A stretch of DNA of 55,864 nt from Macrocybe gigantea. Taxonomy: Eukaryota; Basidiomycota; Agaricomycetes; Agaricales; Callistosporiaceae. Of the stretch, positions 31,315 to 43,467 are shown piece after piece; the stretch's first letter is position 1; every line of letters begins with the position of its first letter. The notes under the pieces were generated by a model. The model did no database searches. It was not told the DNA's origin and worked only from the letters and a program-made list of their open reading frames with translations. The stretch is taken from NCBI GenBank assembly GCA_011319805.1, contig SJRY01000163.1, forward strand, positions 1 through 55,864. Direction: 5' to 3'. The position numbers and the translations under genes were made by a program.

Positions 31315-33558
31315 TCATCTCTCCAAAGTCCGTTTGAACCTGTCCAGAGCGGAGGGCTTCTTGCTCTCGGTCTGGATGCCCTTGGCCGCAAATTTCTCCT
31401 TGCGTCTCTCCTCCTTCTGCTTCTCCAGTTTTTTCCGTATCGCAATCTATCAGAAGGAACCTCAGCGAGTTTAATTTGGACCAAAAGAGAGCAACGCACC
31501 GCGGCGGGATCGACCACGTTCTTGCGCTGCTTGCGCAAGTACCGCTTCAAGCTCTTCCCTCTTCCCCTCATCTTGCGCTTCTCCCTCTCCTCCTTGCTCA
31601 CCTTGACCTTGACCTTGTTCCCGTCTGCGTCTTCCCGCTCTTCCTCGTCCTCGGGCTCCTCCGTCTCATCCAGCTTGCCAGACACGCGCAACCGTTCGAT
31701 GCGCGGGAGGCGTGCGTACGGGATCTCAACGGACGGTTTGCCGTCAAACGTCGTCTCCGTCGTCAGCTTCGACGGCGGCGCGAGCGAGCCGACAACTTCG
31801 GGGTCAAGCGTGATCATGTCGGGCTGGATCTAGTGTTTTGCCTCGGATTCAGAGACACGAAAGTCTGGTGAGAATGCGGAGAGCGTTGCGGACCTTGTCA
31901 AGAAGCGACCTAACTTCCCTCTCGCGACGCGCCTTCTTGTTCTCAAACGGATCGGCTTCGGCGCTGTCAAAGTTGGGTTCTCCGGACCCAGGAATGAGGA
32001 TGCTTGAAAGTCCGGTGGCGTGGCCGACGGTCAGAATGTCTTGGAAGGGTGCGAATCGCACAGAGGTCAGCGGACGGTGAGGGATTGGATGCGTCAGGTA
32101 TAGAGGTGGTGACGATTTCAGGTTATGCGGCGTATATATTGCTGGCGGTTGATAGACCTGGGGACGGAAAAAAAAAGGTGAACAAGGGGAAATGGGGACA
32201 ATTAAGAGTGGAATAAGCACATACGTTGACCGACCCACCATTCACGACAGCCAAATAACCCCTCGCACTCCATTCGAGCTCGACATCCCCCGCGCTCCTT
32301 ACACTCCAATGTCTCACCGCACCCTTCCAGTTCCTGCAGTCCCACACCTTCACCGTGCCGTCCCTGCCCGCAGTCGCCATGTAGCGTCCGCCCTGGCTGG
32401 GGTCCATGCTGAGCCCTACAACGGGCCCCATATGCGAGAGAATCTGCACGGCGGGGTGCGGAAGGTTCGGCGTCCACAGCGTCACGCAGCCGTTCTGGTG
32501 GCCGAGATGGATCACCGCGTTGTGCAGGTTCTGTGTCATGGTGGTGCAGGCGCCGAGCTTGGTCCGGTGTTCGACGAGCAGCTGGCCCGTCGATGTGTCT
32601 TGGTATTTAAGGTAGCCCGCATTGCCCTGTTTTGATTAGAATAATTGGAGGGTTGTATAATGAAGTATATGGGATGGGACGTACGACACTCGCGAGAAGC
32701 CAGTGGTATGGCAGAAATTCGAGTCGCGTGGGCTCGATATGAGATTTTAGGCAATGGAGCTCCACTCCATCGCGGTCGTATATGTACACATACTTCTTTT
32801 GCGCGACAGCATAATGCGAGTGGTCATGGAGGAATCTTCAACGGTTCATCAGTACAAACAGAACATGAACACTTCCGAATGGAAAGACCGACGTGATATC
32901 TCTGCAGGTCTCCTGCAGCTGGAGCTCCGAGTGCAGCTGACCTGTCTGCCAGTCGAACGTCGCAACATGGCCCTTTTTTCCGACAATCGCTAAATGCCTG
33001 TAGCCCATAAAGTTTCATACAGGACCACAAAAAAAAAAGAGAAACAAAATCCTACCTCCCATTCCTCGTATACCTAGCCCTATAGCCCCCGCCATCCAAC
33101 CTCCACTCTCTGCGACCCTTTGCCGCTTCGCCTCCAGCTTGGCCAGCGATATCCTCCTGTCCGACCCTCCACGTGCGCTCCATCTCGCCCTCGACCGCCA
33201 TCCCACCCGGCGCGTCCACAGCCAGCATCGCCTCCGCGTCCTCCAGCAATGCCCTCGACCGCGCCACGCGCGCGACGTGCCGCGTCATCTCTGCGCGCAG
33301 CTTCCTATCAGCGAGATGTTTATAAGACGCATCACCAGATTCGGGTCCTCGAGGCAGCTTGGCCAGCGATTTGGGCAACGAGGTGCGCTTTGCGACGGAC
33401 TGAAGCGTGAAGTCGGAGGACGATGTCTGCTTTGATTTTGCTTTCTCCTGGGACCTGGCCTTTTTATCCTTCCACCTTCTGTCCTCGCTTATTGCACCCG
33501 TTCTCCGTTTCTTTCTTAGAGGGGCTACGGAATCCGCCTTGGCTATGAGTGAGTCCAT
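31315..33558 (-). CDS. UTP7: UTP7/WDR46-like SSU processome WD-repeat protein
   Basis: Starts at the ATG at 33558 ([19 protein letters not shown]) with a basic nucleolar-type N-terminus and a helical region ([20 protein letters not shown]). WD repeats follow: [67 protein letters not shown] and [18 protein letters not shown]. After these comes the BING4CT region ([31 protein letters not shown], then [12 protein letters not shown]). The tail is very basic ([20 protein letters not shown]) and ends at the TGA at 31315-31317. This order is diagnostic for Utp7/WDR46, a core factor of the U3 snoRNP small-subunit processome needed for 18S rRNA maturation in the nucleolus. Introns are 50-60 nt. Three introns are clear (near 33060-33000, 32690-32630 and 32215-32160). 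The gene appears complete and is the only obvious essential gene here. A broken 5' copy lies at 8550-9275. Confidence 0.9.
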
Positions 33559-33719
33559 GTCGCAGGCAGAACCGTCCGACAGCCGAGATAATGTCAAAAG
33601 AAAGCTTCGAGGCAGCTCTTGTCACGAGCAATCCATGCAGAGAGACGAAAAAATTATTCCTTACGTAAGCGAGACCTCCAACGCACAACACCTCAAACAT
33701 TCAAATTCACCTTTCTTGT

Positions 33720-34100
33720 CAACACAATAGCGGGGTACCTGCGGGCACGCAGGGCCTGATAGGCCTGATAAAACAGCCCGGCACAGAGCATGCGCAATGT
33801 CTGAGGTACAAATGGACATAAGAACGATCCGCCCAGTGGCACCTGTACGGACGGTAAAAGAGGTAAAGCTCCAGAAAACAATGCCGGGTTTGGGATCATC
33901 GCGGTGACTGGCTCAAATTCACTCTCAGGAGGTTTACAATATTTACACTGCCTGACCCACAATCTTAACAACCGCGGTGTCTGACCTTCCTTCATTTGCC
34001 TTATTGAGGTCATATACACCATATGTGAACGGCCGGTTTTGAGTTGGCCACGGAATCAATGTTGTCCGCTTCGATAAGTGGACCACTTCATTACATAAAA
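33720..34100 (+). pseudogene. Inverted copy of the membrane-protein gene tail and its flank
   Basis: Reverse-complement match to 7960-8400 and 22260-22760, including the reverse complement of the CTCATGTCCATTTGTACC block near 33800. It contains only the gene's end and flanking non-coding DNA. Confidence 0.7.
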
Positions 34101-34123
34101 AACCGCATTGCTAGCTCGAACGA

Positions 34124-34647
34124 ATGCCAAACATCTCGCTTCGAGTTGCCAGTCCCCTGCCACGTCGGAAGCCATGTAAGCTTTTTGGCATTGACCTCCA
34201 ACTTCTACTTCAATTTCTTCATAGGCCTACGGAATCTGCACAAGAATCTAAAGCGAACCCCACGGAATCCAAACGTAGACCGCCACCGTTTGAAATCCCT
34301 CCCTTGTGCTCCGACGACTATCCGCTTTGTGCCCTCGGATTTGAATTCAAGTTCGACGAAGTCCTCCATTGGGCTGACCTGCATGGCATCCCCGCTGAGC
34401 CTGATAAATGGATAAGGTGGCAAGATACTTTCAAACAGATGGAGTGTGGCATACCAGCCCCATGGTACTATCGGGCCCTGTCGCTTATTATAAGGAGGGA
34501 AGGACAAAGAAAACCGAGTGTTATGCTCTCATTCTCACATACAATGACACTTTGGAGAATTTAGAAACGGCGAAGGATGAAGTTTTGATCAAGAATTGTA
34601 GTGAATACTTTGGCAAGAATCCAGTGTGGTTCTATGCAGCTCACTAG
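34124..34647 (+). pseudogene. Inverted copy of the repeated small gene, one base short
   Basis: The ATG at 34124 begins MPNISLRVASPLPRR. The protein follows the 7435-7947 copy, with a short in-frame addition (AQES) and the blocks DDYPLCALGFEFKFDEVLHW and QMECGIPAPWYYR. The frame then breaks where the other copy has CGGGGCC and this one CGGGCC. The shifted frame completes the protein (KEGRTKKTECYALILTYND, ending NPVWFYAAH, TAG at 34647). One base therefore separates it from an intact gene, so an assembly error is possible. Confidence 0.65.
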
Positions 34648-34840
34648 CTCGATATAAATGCTTATATGGGTGGTTTTCGATGTGCACTTTTGCGGTAGAT
34701 TGTGACCGTCATGGCTTTGCAGCATAAATTGCATTTGGTAGAAAGCATCACGGACACATGTCAGCAGGTTGAAACTTGGCGGGCGACAATGATGCTGCAT
34801 TGATGCAGCGATGCATGCTTGTCTGGGATATTCAAGAGTC

Positions 34841-35200
34841 TGCGATCCTCCGACTAGCTATTCTTTATTGACACAGTGCCTTCGTATTTCACTGTCATTC
34901 TCGTGCTGCTCGGCCTTATCTTCACGTCCCTTCCACGCCCAGAATGTCCCATCTCTGTGTGGAAGAAACTGCTCTTGGTTGCCCTCACAGGCACGTCCTC
35001 GCACACACATGGTATCTAATTTTTTTTTGGTTAAAAAAAAAAAAAACAATCTCGTCCTAGACCTGCTCAGCTTCTTCCTCTACAACTTCACGTCACGCAG
35101 CACGAACGACGACCGTTCGACCTCGCTTTCACATCGTTGCTCTTGGCGCTGACGCGCTTCGTCCGGCCCCGAGCTCAGTGGCTCGCGCAGCATGGTGGTG
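34841..35200 (+). pseudogene. Inverted fragment of the 5823-7158 membrane-protein gene
   Basis: Plus-strand match to the exon 1/intron/exon 2 border of that gene: the region coding FTVILVLFGLI with KKLLLVALTG, the poly-T/A intron core, and LLSFFL...RPFD. The rest of the gene is absent and the splice donor region is changed. Confidence 0.7.
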
Positions 35201-35219
35201 GAGCGAGCAGGTGTGTACC

Positions 35220-36518
35220 TGAATTCCTATGTTCAAGTTCGCGGTCGAACCGGGGAAAAAAAAATCATGACACACCTTGCGGTGGTCATCTTTGTGAGAT
35301 AATTCGTCAAAAGGCGGCAGAGGAAGACTTGAAGAGCACCTTGAACCGCAAGGACTCGACCTCATGCAATAGTCCAGCACTCAAATTCACGTTGCCGTCG
35401 CCACAGACAGGCGATTCCCACAAGGGACGTAACAAAACAGCCATGCACCTGCCTCGCGGCAATGATCAGCAATGATCAATGATCATGTTCGTGTCGTGAT
35501 CATGATAGCAAGAACGTTGGCGCCGAAAACAATCACACCCATATACAGAGCGAACATTGTTTCTCCCCTCTCTAATCTTTCATCATATCCAAGTCCATGT
35601 CTTCATTGCAAAAAAAAAAAAGTCTAAAAAAACCAATACACGCATCCTCGTCATAAGTTCAGGGCAAGGGAAAAGGGAAAGAAAAAAAAAGAGTAACCTA
35701 TGAACTCCACATGTATCGTCAACGCAAAGAAACCTCCTGGGGGGTGGGGTGTGGGTGGGGCGTGTGTCAAGCCGACTAGTGCGCACGGCTACAAAGAGAA
35801 AGGAGGGGGGGAAATAAAATAAAGAGGGGTTATATCGTAAAGACAAAAAACATTGGATATGTATCAAGAAGGAAAGAAGAAAAAAAAAAAAAAGGAAAGG
35901 AATAATAAAGAAGGAAAGAGACACTTTTGCCTTTATTCAGGTCCATGATTCGTTGTTCGGTAATGAAGGGGGGGAAAAGAAAAAGTCAAGAAAATGACGA
36001 TGTGGATATATAGACTGAAGGGGAAGAAACAGAGGGAGGGAGGCAGGATAAAAACCCATTGGATTTGGCTTTGAGCGCAGGGGTGGAACAGTTCCGGGCG
36101 AGAGAGTTCAGCGCGAGCATAAAAAAAGAAAACGTGAACGATGGGCGTGGGCGGCGGACGGTGAGGGAGGCGGCTAGGTTATGACACCAGATTACGCGAA
36201 TGATATGGTTGGAGGAGTAAATGCGAGTGCACATATGGCCGTGAAGATGTGAGAGAGGCATGACGGAGTGTCGGGTGCGATGATCCTCGACCTTGGATCC
36301 TTGGAACGAGGAGAGGGACGGAGGAAGGCAGACCAGAATACCAGCAGAGAACGCGCGAAAAAGAACCGGGAAAAAGGATATCGACGAAAAAAACCATCTC
36401 CAGGGGAATAAAGGGATGGAAGAAGAAACACAAACGAGCAAACCAAATCCATATCCCTTGGAATTCCCGAATGAAAAATAAAGGAAAGAAAAAAAAAAAT
36501 TCAGAAATTTTCCGACTT
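35220..36518. other. Gene-free, strongly purine-biased 3' flank of the copper radical oxidase
   Basis: From about 35600 to 36500 the plus strand is dominated by A and G (many AAAGAAGGAAAG runs), so the minus strand, in the sense of the oxidase gene ending at 36519, is pyrimidine-rich. Long minus-strand frames here are low-complexity artefacts. No gene is called. Confidence 0.6.
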
Positions 36519-39212
36519 TCAATACCGGTTCGGCGTTCTCTGCGGGTAAACCTCCCTCGCCGCATACGGATCATAATCCAAGCTCATGCCATTCCCACCG
36601 TCTCCACGCGCCATCGCGACAGACGGCCGCTCGCCGACGCCCGCACCGACGCCATCATCATCGTCTCTATACGGACCAGCCAAGCTCGCGCTGCTCGCGT
36701 TCCACGCCTGGCTGTGATTATCCTGCTGCAACGGAACAAACGCGCTCGAGTCAGAACTTCGCATGCCGCGGTGACCCAAGCCCTTCGCGCCGACGCCGGC
36801 GCCCACGAGCGCCGCAGCACCACCGAGCCCCAGCGCTCCGCCAACCCCCGCTGCGCCAGCAGACGACATCGGATACGTTGAAGAGATCTGGCGCCCGGTC
36901 GCACCTGCGCCTGAACCCGCGAGGGCGCCACTGCGCCGCCGGCGCGCTAGGAAGATACCAATCAGCGCACCGAGCACCCCGATCACGGCCAGCGCGCCGA
37001 CGATACCGCCAACGATCGCGCCCGTGTGCGACGACGACGCGCCTGCGCCGTTGTCCTTGCTGCTGTTGTTCTGGCCTCCGCTCGCACCACCCGAGCTCGA
37101 TCCGTCTGCGGTGCCAATAGCAGAATCAGCACGCACGTTCGGCGGCAGCACGCTAGCGCCCGTGGTCGGCTGGGCACCCATCTGGCCAGAGCCAATAATG
37201 ATCATCTTGCCGACGCTCGGAATGCCGTTGACGGTGACGAAGAAGAGGGCAGGTCCAGGCTGGAAGAGGTTGGGGTTCGGCGGCGCCTGCGCGACATGCA
37301 GCACGATCGTGCCGTCATTCTGTACCGTGTAGGTGTTGTTCAGCTGGAGATAACGCTGACCCATGTTCAGCGCGTGCGTCGTGAATCCGCCCCGCACGAG
37401 TGCCACAGTCGTGTTATCAGCCGCGGCGTTGGACGAGCCAGAGTACGAGCTGGCCGGGATCGTGATATCAAAGGAAGCACCGCCATAGGAGATCGTCTGT
37501 GGGATGCCCTGTGGCGAGGGACGCGTGGTGGCGGAGAAGTAAGAAGGGTAAAAGATCTCCGCGCGATACTCGGTCGGGAAGATGGTCGTCAGGTTCACGT
37601 CCACGTTCGGGTTGGATCCGGCGACGAACACGGAGCCATCAGGCAGAAGCATGGCAGATGAATGGTACAGACGCGCAATGTTGGACGTGCCGAGACCGGC
37701 GTTGGACCACCGCTGACCTTTGGGCTTGTTGGGGTTGTAGATGGCCGGAGTGCCGACCGGACCAGAGGCGAGGGACATGCCAAAGGGCATATCACCGTAC
37801 GAGAACGTCTGGCCTGTCGCCTCGGAATATCCCGCAGTGCCATTCAAACCACCGTTGATGACCAACATCGTTCCATCAGGAAGGACGATGAACTGGCCCA
37901 TCGTGCGGCCCTCGAGCATGTCGTCGTCCTGCTCAAACGCCGGTGCGGAACCATCCGCAGGCTCCGGAGTGAGGCGCTGGCAGTCTCTGGAGGCAGGGTA
38001 CAGCCATGTGTTGATGGTCGGGTATGAATAGTTGCCCCACGCCTCGTCCGGCATGTCGCTGCCGCCGCAGAACAAGACGGTCTGTGCATAATTGTTGGCC
38101 GGGGTGAGGGGTAGCATGGCGACGGCTCCCGAAGCAGGGTAGACGCGGACGACGCCCTTGGGCATGTCAGGCAGAGGGTCTCCACGTTGGCATTGTAGTC
38201 CCATATCACTATACAACGGAACAAAGAAAAAATTTGAGTCGATCCAAGACCGAAATAGGTATAAACGCACTCGTGGAAATGTTGGCCTGGACGAGCATTT
38301 TGCCGGAAGCCAGGAGGTAGGTGTGTGCGTAAGAGTTGAGGCCGGAGGTCTTGATCATGAAATTCATGGTCTGGGCTGGACGACCGTTGGCAGGGAAGAA
38401 CTCGTAGGTGGGCTCTGCGGCGCCACCCTCGAATTCGGGGTCGGTGTTTGGAGTGTTTCTGTTGATGTAGCCACCGTTGACGAAACCGCCAATGAGAACG
38501 ATAGAGCCGTCGGCGAGGGCCTCGGCAGCCGAGTACCACCTGCGCTTTTGCATGGAAAGGACGCTGGGGTCGTCGAACCACTGGCAATTGGCGGAATTGA
38601 AGTTGTCCTTGGACGTGCATGGGTTGAGGACGCGGATGGACTTGCCGCCGTCGAAATCCTGGTACTCCGAGTCCCAGGCGCCGTTGCCCTGTGAGGGATT
38701 GACCTGGGAGCCGATGTTGCCACCGCGGCCGACAGCGCCGTTGCCGCCAAAAGTGACGTAGGAGCCGTTGGGGAGGTGCATGCCAGAGGCGCAGAACACG
38801 TTTGTGCGAACGTCCATGACGGTCGTTTGATGAGTTTTGATGTCCCTTTGCAGACGTCAGTTGTCAGAAACGGCGATGCTCCGTCGAGCCCAAGGAAAGT
38901 CGGAGAGGAAAGAGTGAAACAAGAGTGATGTGCTCACCAGACGGAACCCCATGCGGGATGGCCTGCGACTTGAGCGGCATTGCCCTCCGCCTTGTCCAGA
39001 ATGTAAATTTTTTCTTCGTTGCCTAGAAAGAGCTGAGACGAGCAGTGTCAGGCGGGGCAGCGCAGAGTTGGGAAGGGGCAGAGGGGACGGACCATCATAG
39101 CGCTGACAAGGGTGCTACCTCCGTCAGCGAACGAGCCTGCGGTCGCTGCGAGGACCGGTGCGGAGACGGAGGCGAGCCACAAGGCCGCCAGAGCGAGCGG
39201 GGGTGGATGCAT
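36519..39212 (-). CDS. Copper radical oxidase (glyoxal oxidase type, AA5_1-like) with C-terminal membrane anchor
   Basis: Four exons: 39212-39093, 39032-38938, 38845-38271 and 38208-36519. The N-terminus is a signal peptide (MHPPPLALAALWLASVSAP, cleaved near VLAATAG). All five copper-radical residues are visible: Cys in NVFCASGM, the radical-partner Tyr in RRWYSAAEALADGS, the axial Tyr and His ligand in ARLYHSSAMLLPDGS, and the second His in GGFTTHALNMGQRYL. KGVVRVYPASGAVAMLPLTP and the galactose-oxidase-like C-terminal domain are also present. A Ser/Gly linker, one transmembrane helix (GAIVGGIVGALAVIGVLGAL) with an RRRR stop-transfer, and a cytoplasmic tail of about 110 Gly/Ala/Ser-rich residues follow. 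The enzyme oxidises small aldehydes and makes H2O2, used by peroxidases during wood decay. One base appears missing in a short C run near 38176, which shifts the start of exon 4; the flanking protein is perfectly conserved. Confidence 0.88.
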
Positions 39213-40574
39213 TGTTGGGGGCGTCAGCAATCTCTGGATAGAACGAGAGCGTGGAGGCTACGAAGAAGAAAAAAGATTAAAAAAAAGGGCGGAGGCGAGG
39301 ACAAGTCGAGGTGGAGGGAAGAAAAAGGAATGTGAGTGGTGGTGAGCAGCAACAGCACAACTCCCATTTCAATCACGACACGTCGACCCCAGCCACCGTC
39401 TCTGCTTATGTAAATCAACCCACGCCGATTCTCGGAAAAAAAACATCCTGGTGCCGCCCCGTCTATTCTCTCTGCCGTCTGCACCGATTTCGCTCTCAAA
39501 AGACAATGCTTCAAAAATCCTCCGCCAGGCATGAAACCGGCCCAGTTGCTCCCCGCCAGGCATCCCTTCTCGGGGTCCCTTTCCTTCTTGCAAAACGCAG
39601 TCTGGCTAACCGACCCAAACACGGCCTCCACATGCCGCACGCCACCCGTTTAAGTGGGTTCTCGCCCTCCGACCCTCCGGGAGAAGGGGGGGCTCGAGAG
39701 TCCAGACTCCTGTCTCCGTACCAACCAACCGATATTGGCCGCTAGACCCAGTTACCTCACCCTTGCGGCCAACTGCCCGACCTCTGTGGCTGACAATTTA
39801 GGCTCCCACTTCGGTCGTCCTGTTCTATTCTCGGACACACACGCACAAAAAGAAAAAACGGTGATACAGACCTAGCACCGCCTTGACCGCGTGCTAAAAA
39901 AAAAAAAAAACAAAAAGAGTGCAGATCAACGAAAAACAAAACCGTTTTGCTACACGCGATGCCCAGTCTGCTAACCAAAAACACATTTTTGTTTTCTTTT
40001 TTCTTTTTTGTTTTTTTTTGGGATCGTTAGCGGCAGTCGAACTGCGCTCTCTCCTGCGAATATCAGGACACCAGCCGGATGAACAAAGATCCACTTTGAC
40101 GTCAACGGGCGCTGATCCGCTGGCACGCGCTAGATGCTACACCTGATATCAAAGTTCTGGTCTGCTGCCTGCAGCCACAGAGAATACAAAATCCTCAATG
40201 CTCACCACACTCCCTGAATCTATTTTTATCTTTGTGATGACGCATACTAATTATAACATCGCCTTTGATCATGACAGCTGACAGCCTCTGACAGCTGATC
40301 ATCAAAGATCAAACCGTGGAGCAGAAATCTGTGCCTACATACATTGTGCTGATCATGATGTGCGTTCCAGGTCGAGTCGGTCATACATGCAATGCCTTCA
40401 TTGCTCACATTTTTCTTTTGGCCTATTCTTATTCTCTTGGTGGCAGTGTGGTTATGCTCCATGCTCCAAAATGGCCTTGCCCGTTTGACACTGCCGAAAC
40501 CTCCGCGACTCGATCACAAAAAAAAAAACAAAACCCCCGACGAAAAAAAAAAAAAAACCAATTGGAAGTAACGT
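39213..40574. other. Promoter region of the copper radical oxidase and 3' flank of the next membrane-protein gene
   Basis: Contains A/T homopolymer runs (near 39895, 40000 and 40520) and no conserved coding blocks. A tRNA-like stretch at about 40020-40093 was considered and rejected. Confidence 0.5.
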
Positions 40575-41886
40575 CTACGACGCCGCACCTTGTTCACGCA
40601 ACATCGCGCTCTCTGCTTCACCCTCTTTGCTGGAAGCAAACGAGATCGACGCGTTCCACGACTCGTTCGGCCTCGCGAGCCCGAGCGATATCCGCGCGAT
40701 GAGCAGCAGCGGCGCAAGTCCCTGAAGACGGTTCGATGGCGCCGAATCAAACGCATATCCAGACCTCTCGCGTATTCGCCACTCACCGTCATCACCGCGC
40801 CGGTGGTGTCCCAAACCGCAGAATTCGCGTTGATGTGCGATTGAACGCTCGAGAAGAGCCGGCAGAGCGCGAGCGGTATCGAGTACAGCAACGCCGATTC
40901 GACGACGATCTCGATCACCATCTTGTACCTCCGCATGCTGCCAGACGGTCCGAGTTTCCAGATCCGCACGATGATCAGCAACGAAGCCAGGATGGTGAGG
41001 CTGACGGCGAGATACGTCGCCACCTCTATCACCGTCCCCGAATTCCTCGCTAAATTCGCTTTGGCGCTAGGGGTGATGAGATAGAGATAGTAGGTGAAGA
41101 AGCCTGTTCCAACGCAAGTCACTAATTGTTTATTCCCGGATACGATGCGTGGACCGCTGACCGACTTCGACCACAAAAGGCAATGTCAGGATCACGATAA
41201 TGAACATGTTTTTGTTCCATATTTTGAAACATCTCCGTATCTGTGACATACCTCAGCTTGGCAATTCAGAAATTTGAGAGACGGCTCACTATCAGCCCAT
41301 CGCCGAGCATTATTGACACGTACAGGCAAGCGGATTGTGCGACCAGGAGCACCGGACGATGAAGCCATGCGTATTGACCAGCCAGAAGCGGATCGACATC
41401 GAAATAGACTCGAGAGAGCATGTATCCGACCTGGATCAGCGCATACGCCATCACCATCGCATATTGCACAACGACAACAACGTTGACGGGATGGCGTCTG
41501 ATGCTGGGATCCTTACCTACCCGCATCGCATCAACAAAATACGTGAAGTGAAAAAAAAAACGAAACGAAACAGAGATGCCATACAGATCATGCACAGCAT
41601 AAACCCAAAGACAGACGTGTACATTCCTGAGCACCCTTGTATAATCAGCGACCATGACTAGTTTTCTGCGGGAACGTGACATACCACACAAAAAGCAATT
41701 CAAAAGAGCACTATGGATATGATACGAAGACGCATCGAGACTACGGAACCCATCCACACTGGATAAAGACGTGTAGTGCAGGCCGACAGCCATACGTCCG
41801 CAAGCAGTGTCTTCGACGATATATAGCGTCAGGGTTGAGTGATGGGTACCATCCACTGACCAGATTGATGCAACACTGCATGGCAT
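40575..41886 (-). CDS. Multi-span membrane protein, paralogue of the split gene at 22.7-29.8 kb
   Basis: The first exon contains HSALLNCFLCG, followed by a GTATGT intron and an exon starting near 41640. Blocks in order: VVVVVQYAMVMAYALIQVGY, LVAQSACLYVSIMLGDGLIV, an intron near 41160-41100, GFFTYYLYLITPSAKANLAR, SLTILASLLIIVRIWKL and MVIEIVVESALLYSIPLAL. An intron near 40795-40730 follows, then GLAPLLLIARISLGLARPN and a hydrophilic tail to the stop at 40575. About seven helices. The ATG at 41886 is possible, but a later start or another 5' exon cannot be excluded, since residues 1-60 are unlike the paralogue. The conserved intron positions were used to interpret the interrupted copy. Function unknown. 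Confidence 0.65.
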
Positions 41887-42308
41887 GAAGCTATGACATG
41901 GCGCTCAAACTGATGCCGTCTGATATGAATAGCAACGACCATGATATCAAAATGGTGAATCTTGGGGAGAGGTGGCGGTCCACAAAACTTTTATTTCCGT
42001 TTTCAGGGCAAGCAGGACAAGAATGAGCACGTCACGGTTCGGACAGTCTAATGTCTTCTCATCAGCATCCAGGAGGTAAAAAGGAAAAAAAAGCAAGAAA
42101 ATGAGCAGAGCCAAAACTTATATCTTCCAAACGCCTCGGACATAAGCTTGCATATTGGGAACACCGTACCGTGTTTGGCCAAGTGAAGGTTCTCAGACTG
42201 TCGGCTGCTCAAAGTCCCGCACAAACTCGGCAACTACTTCCTGATCCAAACGTATGCAAGACGGGGTCGTCGTCTTGATGGTCGTGGGCGAGCCGCGTCA
42301 TACGACGT

Positions 42309-42572
42309 TTGACACCATACAATCTATGCGCTCACCGAAAGAAGAGACAGTACGATGCCCGGGAGGCACCGATTCCTTGGCTTTTTGTTCCAAAAGCGAT
42401 GAGCGAGAACTGTATTATGGACGCATACACACCAGAGGATCGCAGGGTTTTGGCGGGGTTCTCCATTCCGTATCTCATGTGTGGGGATCGAGACTCCATG
42501 GCGCTCGCTGGTCACGCGGGCATCAGATATGGAGGGGCGCTGCACAAGTTTATCGCATGCCCAAGACAAAGG
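42309..42572 (+). CDS. Possible exon of an unidentified gene
   Basis: The frame REAPIPWLFVPKAMSENCIM, then AYTPEDRRVLAGFSIPYLMC and AGIRYGGALHKFIACPR, has coding-like composition and ends at a good donor (G|GTACGC). No homologous domain is recognised and neighbouring exons could not be traced. It may be a remnant. Confidence 0.2.
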
Positions 42573-42947
42573 TACGCAACAACAGGATGCCGATTACACG
42601 TTTTATTGATTTTATTGACTTGCCACCTCGCACCGACGTCCATTATGTATGCTCCGAAGATGCAACAGCAAAACCGGAGACTGAGGATCGGACGTGATAT
42701 TGCGCAGAACGTTTGAGAGAGTCGCGACCTTTGCACGTTCGGGCGCGCCCGACACCGAACGTAGCCAGTGGCACTCTCCCTTCCGCGGCGTCGCGTGCCT
42801 CGGATGATAAGGATCCTTTTGGCGGACAAAGAAGCAGGAAAGGACGGTGAAATTTGAAATCTGACACTTGTCCGAATCCGCTGGTGATGAACAATACTCC
42901 AGTGTCCTGGCAACTAAGCACGTCTCCTTGCGCGTCCGGACTCTGCG

Positions 42948-43467
42948 CTACTTGCCAGAGATGCGTTTTTCCTGCTCAAGGTCGTCATCACTTTGACCCA
43001 ACAAAGCGAAGGAGATGTTTCGCATGTCCTTAGCAAGAGAGATAAAATCGTGAATTGGCCTGAACACACGATCCGTTGGGACTTTTCTGCCGTTCTGGAA
43101 TGCAGGAATTCACCGAATCAGTTGCACGGAAAAGATGAAAGCTTGACATATTCTCACGGTCAGGATGTTCCTTTGTCGACATTGTCCTTACCGTCCATAG
43201 CCCTCGCAACCCAATTATGTACTTGGTTAGTATACCAATTTCTCTCATTGACCCGGGTAGGGATTTCAATAACGAGCGTGTGGTTCCTAGATCAGTCCAA
43301 TGTTGAATATTTTCGGTCGACAAGTCTACACCTGTGCGGGAAGAAGATGCCCAATCAACGATACTCGGGGCACTTGTGTCTGAAAAAATGATTTCATTCT
43401 CTAGGCGCTGCGAGCTCGATGGTATTGACGGTTGCCGAGTCGTTCCTCTGTGACAGTTGTGGGTCAA
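42948..43467 (-). CDS. Hypothetical two-exon gene (start uncertain)
   Basis: Exon A (to about 43200) reads LENEIIFSDTSAPSIVDWAS, then LGTTRSLLKSLPGSMREIGI and KYIIGLRGLW, and stops at a GTAAGG donor. Exon B after a GTTCAG acceptor reads PIHDFISLAKDMRNISFALL, then GQSDDDLEQEKRISGK and TAG at 42948. The frame join and composition support a real gene. No ATG was found for the first exon, so an upstream exon is likely or the gene is truncated. No family recognised. Confidence 0.4.

Noticed and set aside
35583..36574. Several long hydrophobic minus-strand frames rich in Phe and Ser
   Set aside because: They are translations of the A/G-rich low-complexity tract and show no motif, start or intron logic.
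40020..40093. tRNA-like sequence on the minus strand (GGATC acceptor ends, a TCCTG/CAGGA stem with a 7-nt loop, and GTTCGA)
   Set aside because: The T-arm does not pair, the acceptor has a mismatch, the A box is poor and there is no downstream T-run terminator. At most a chance or decayed match.
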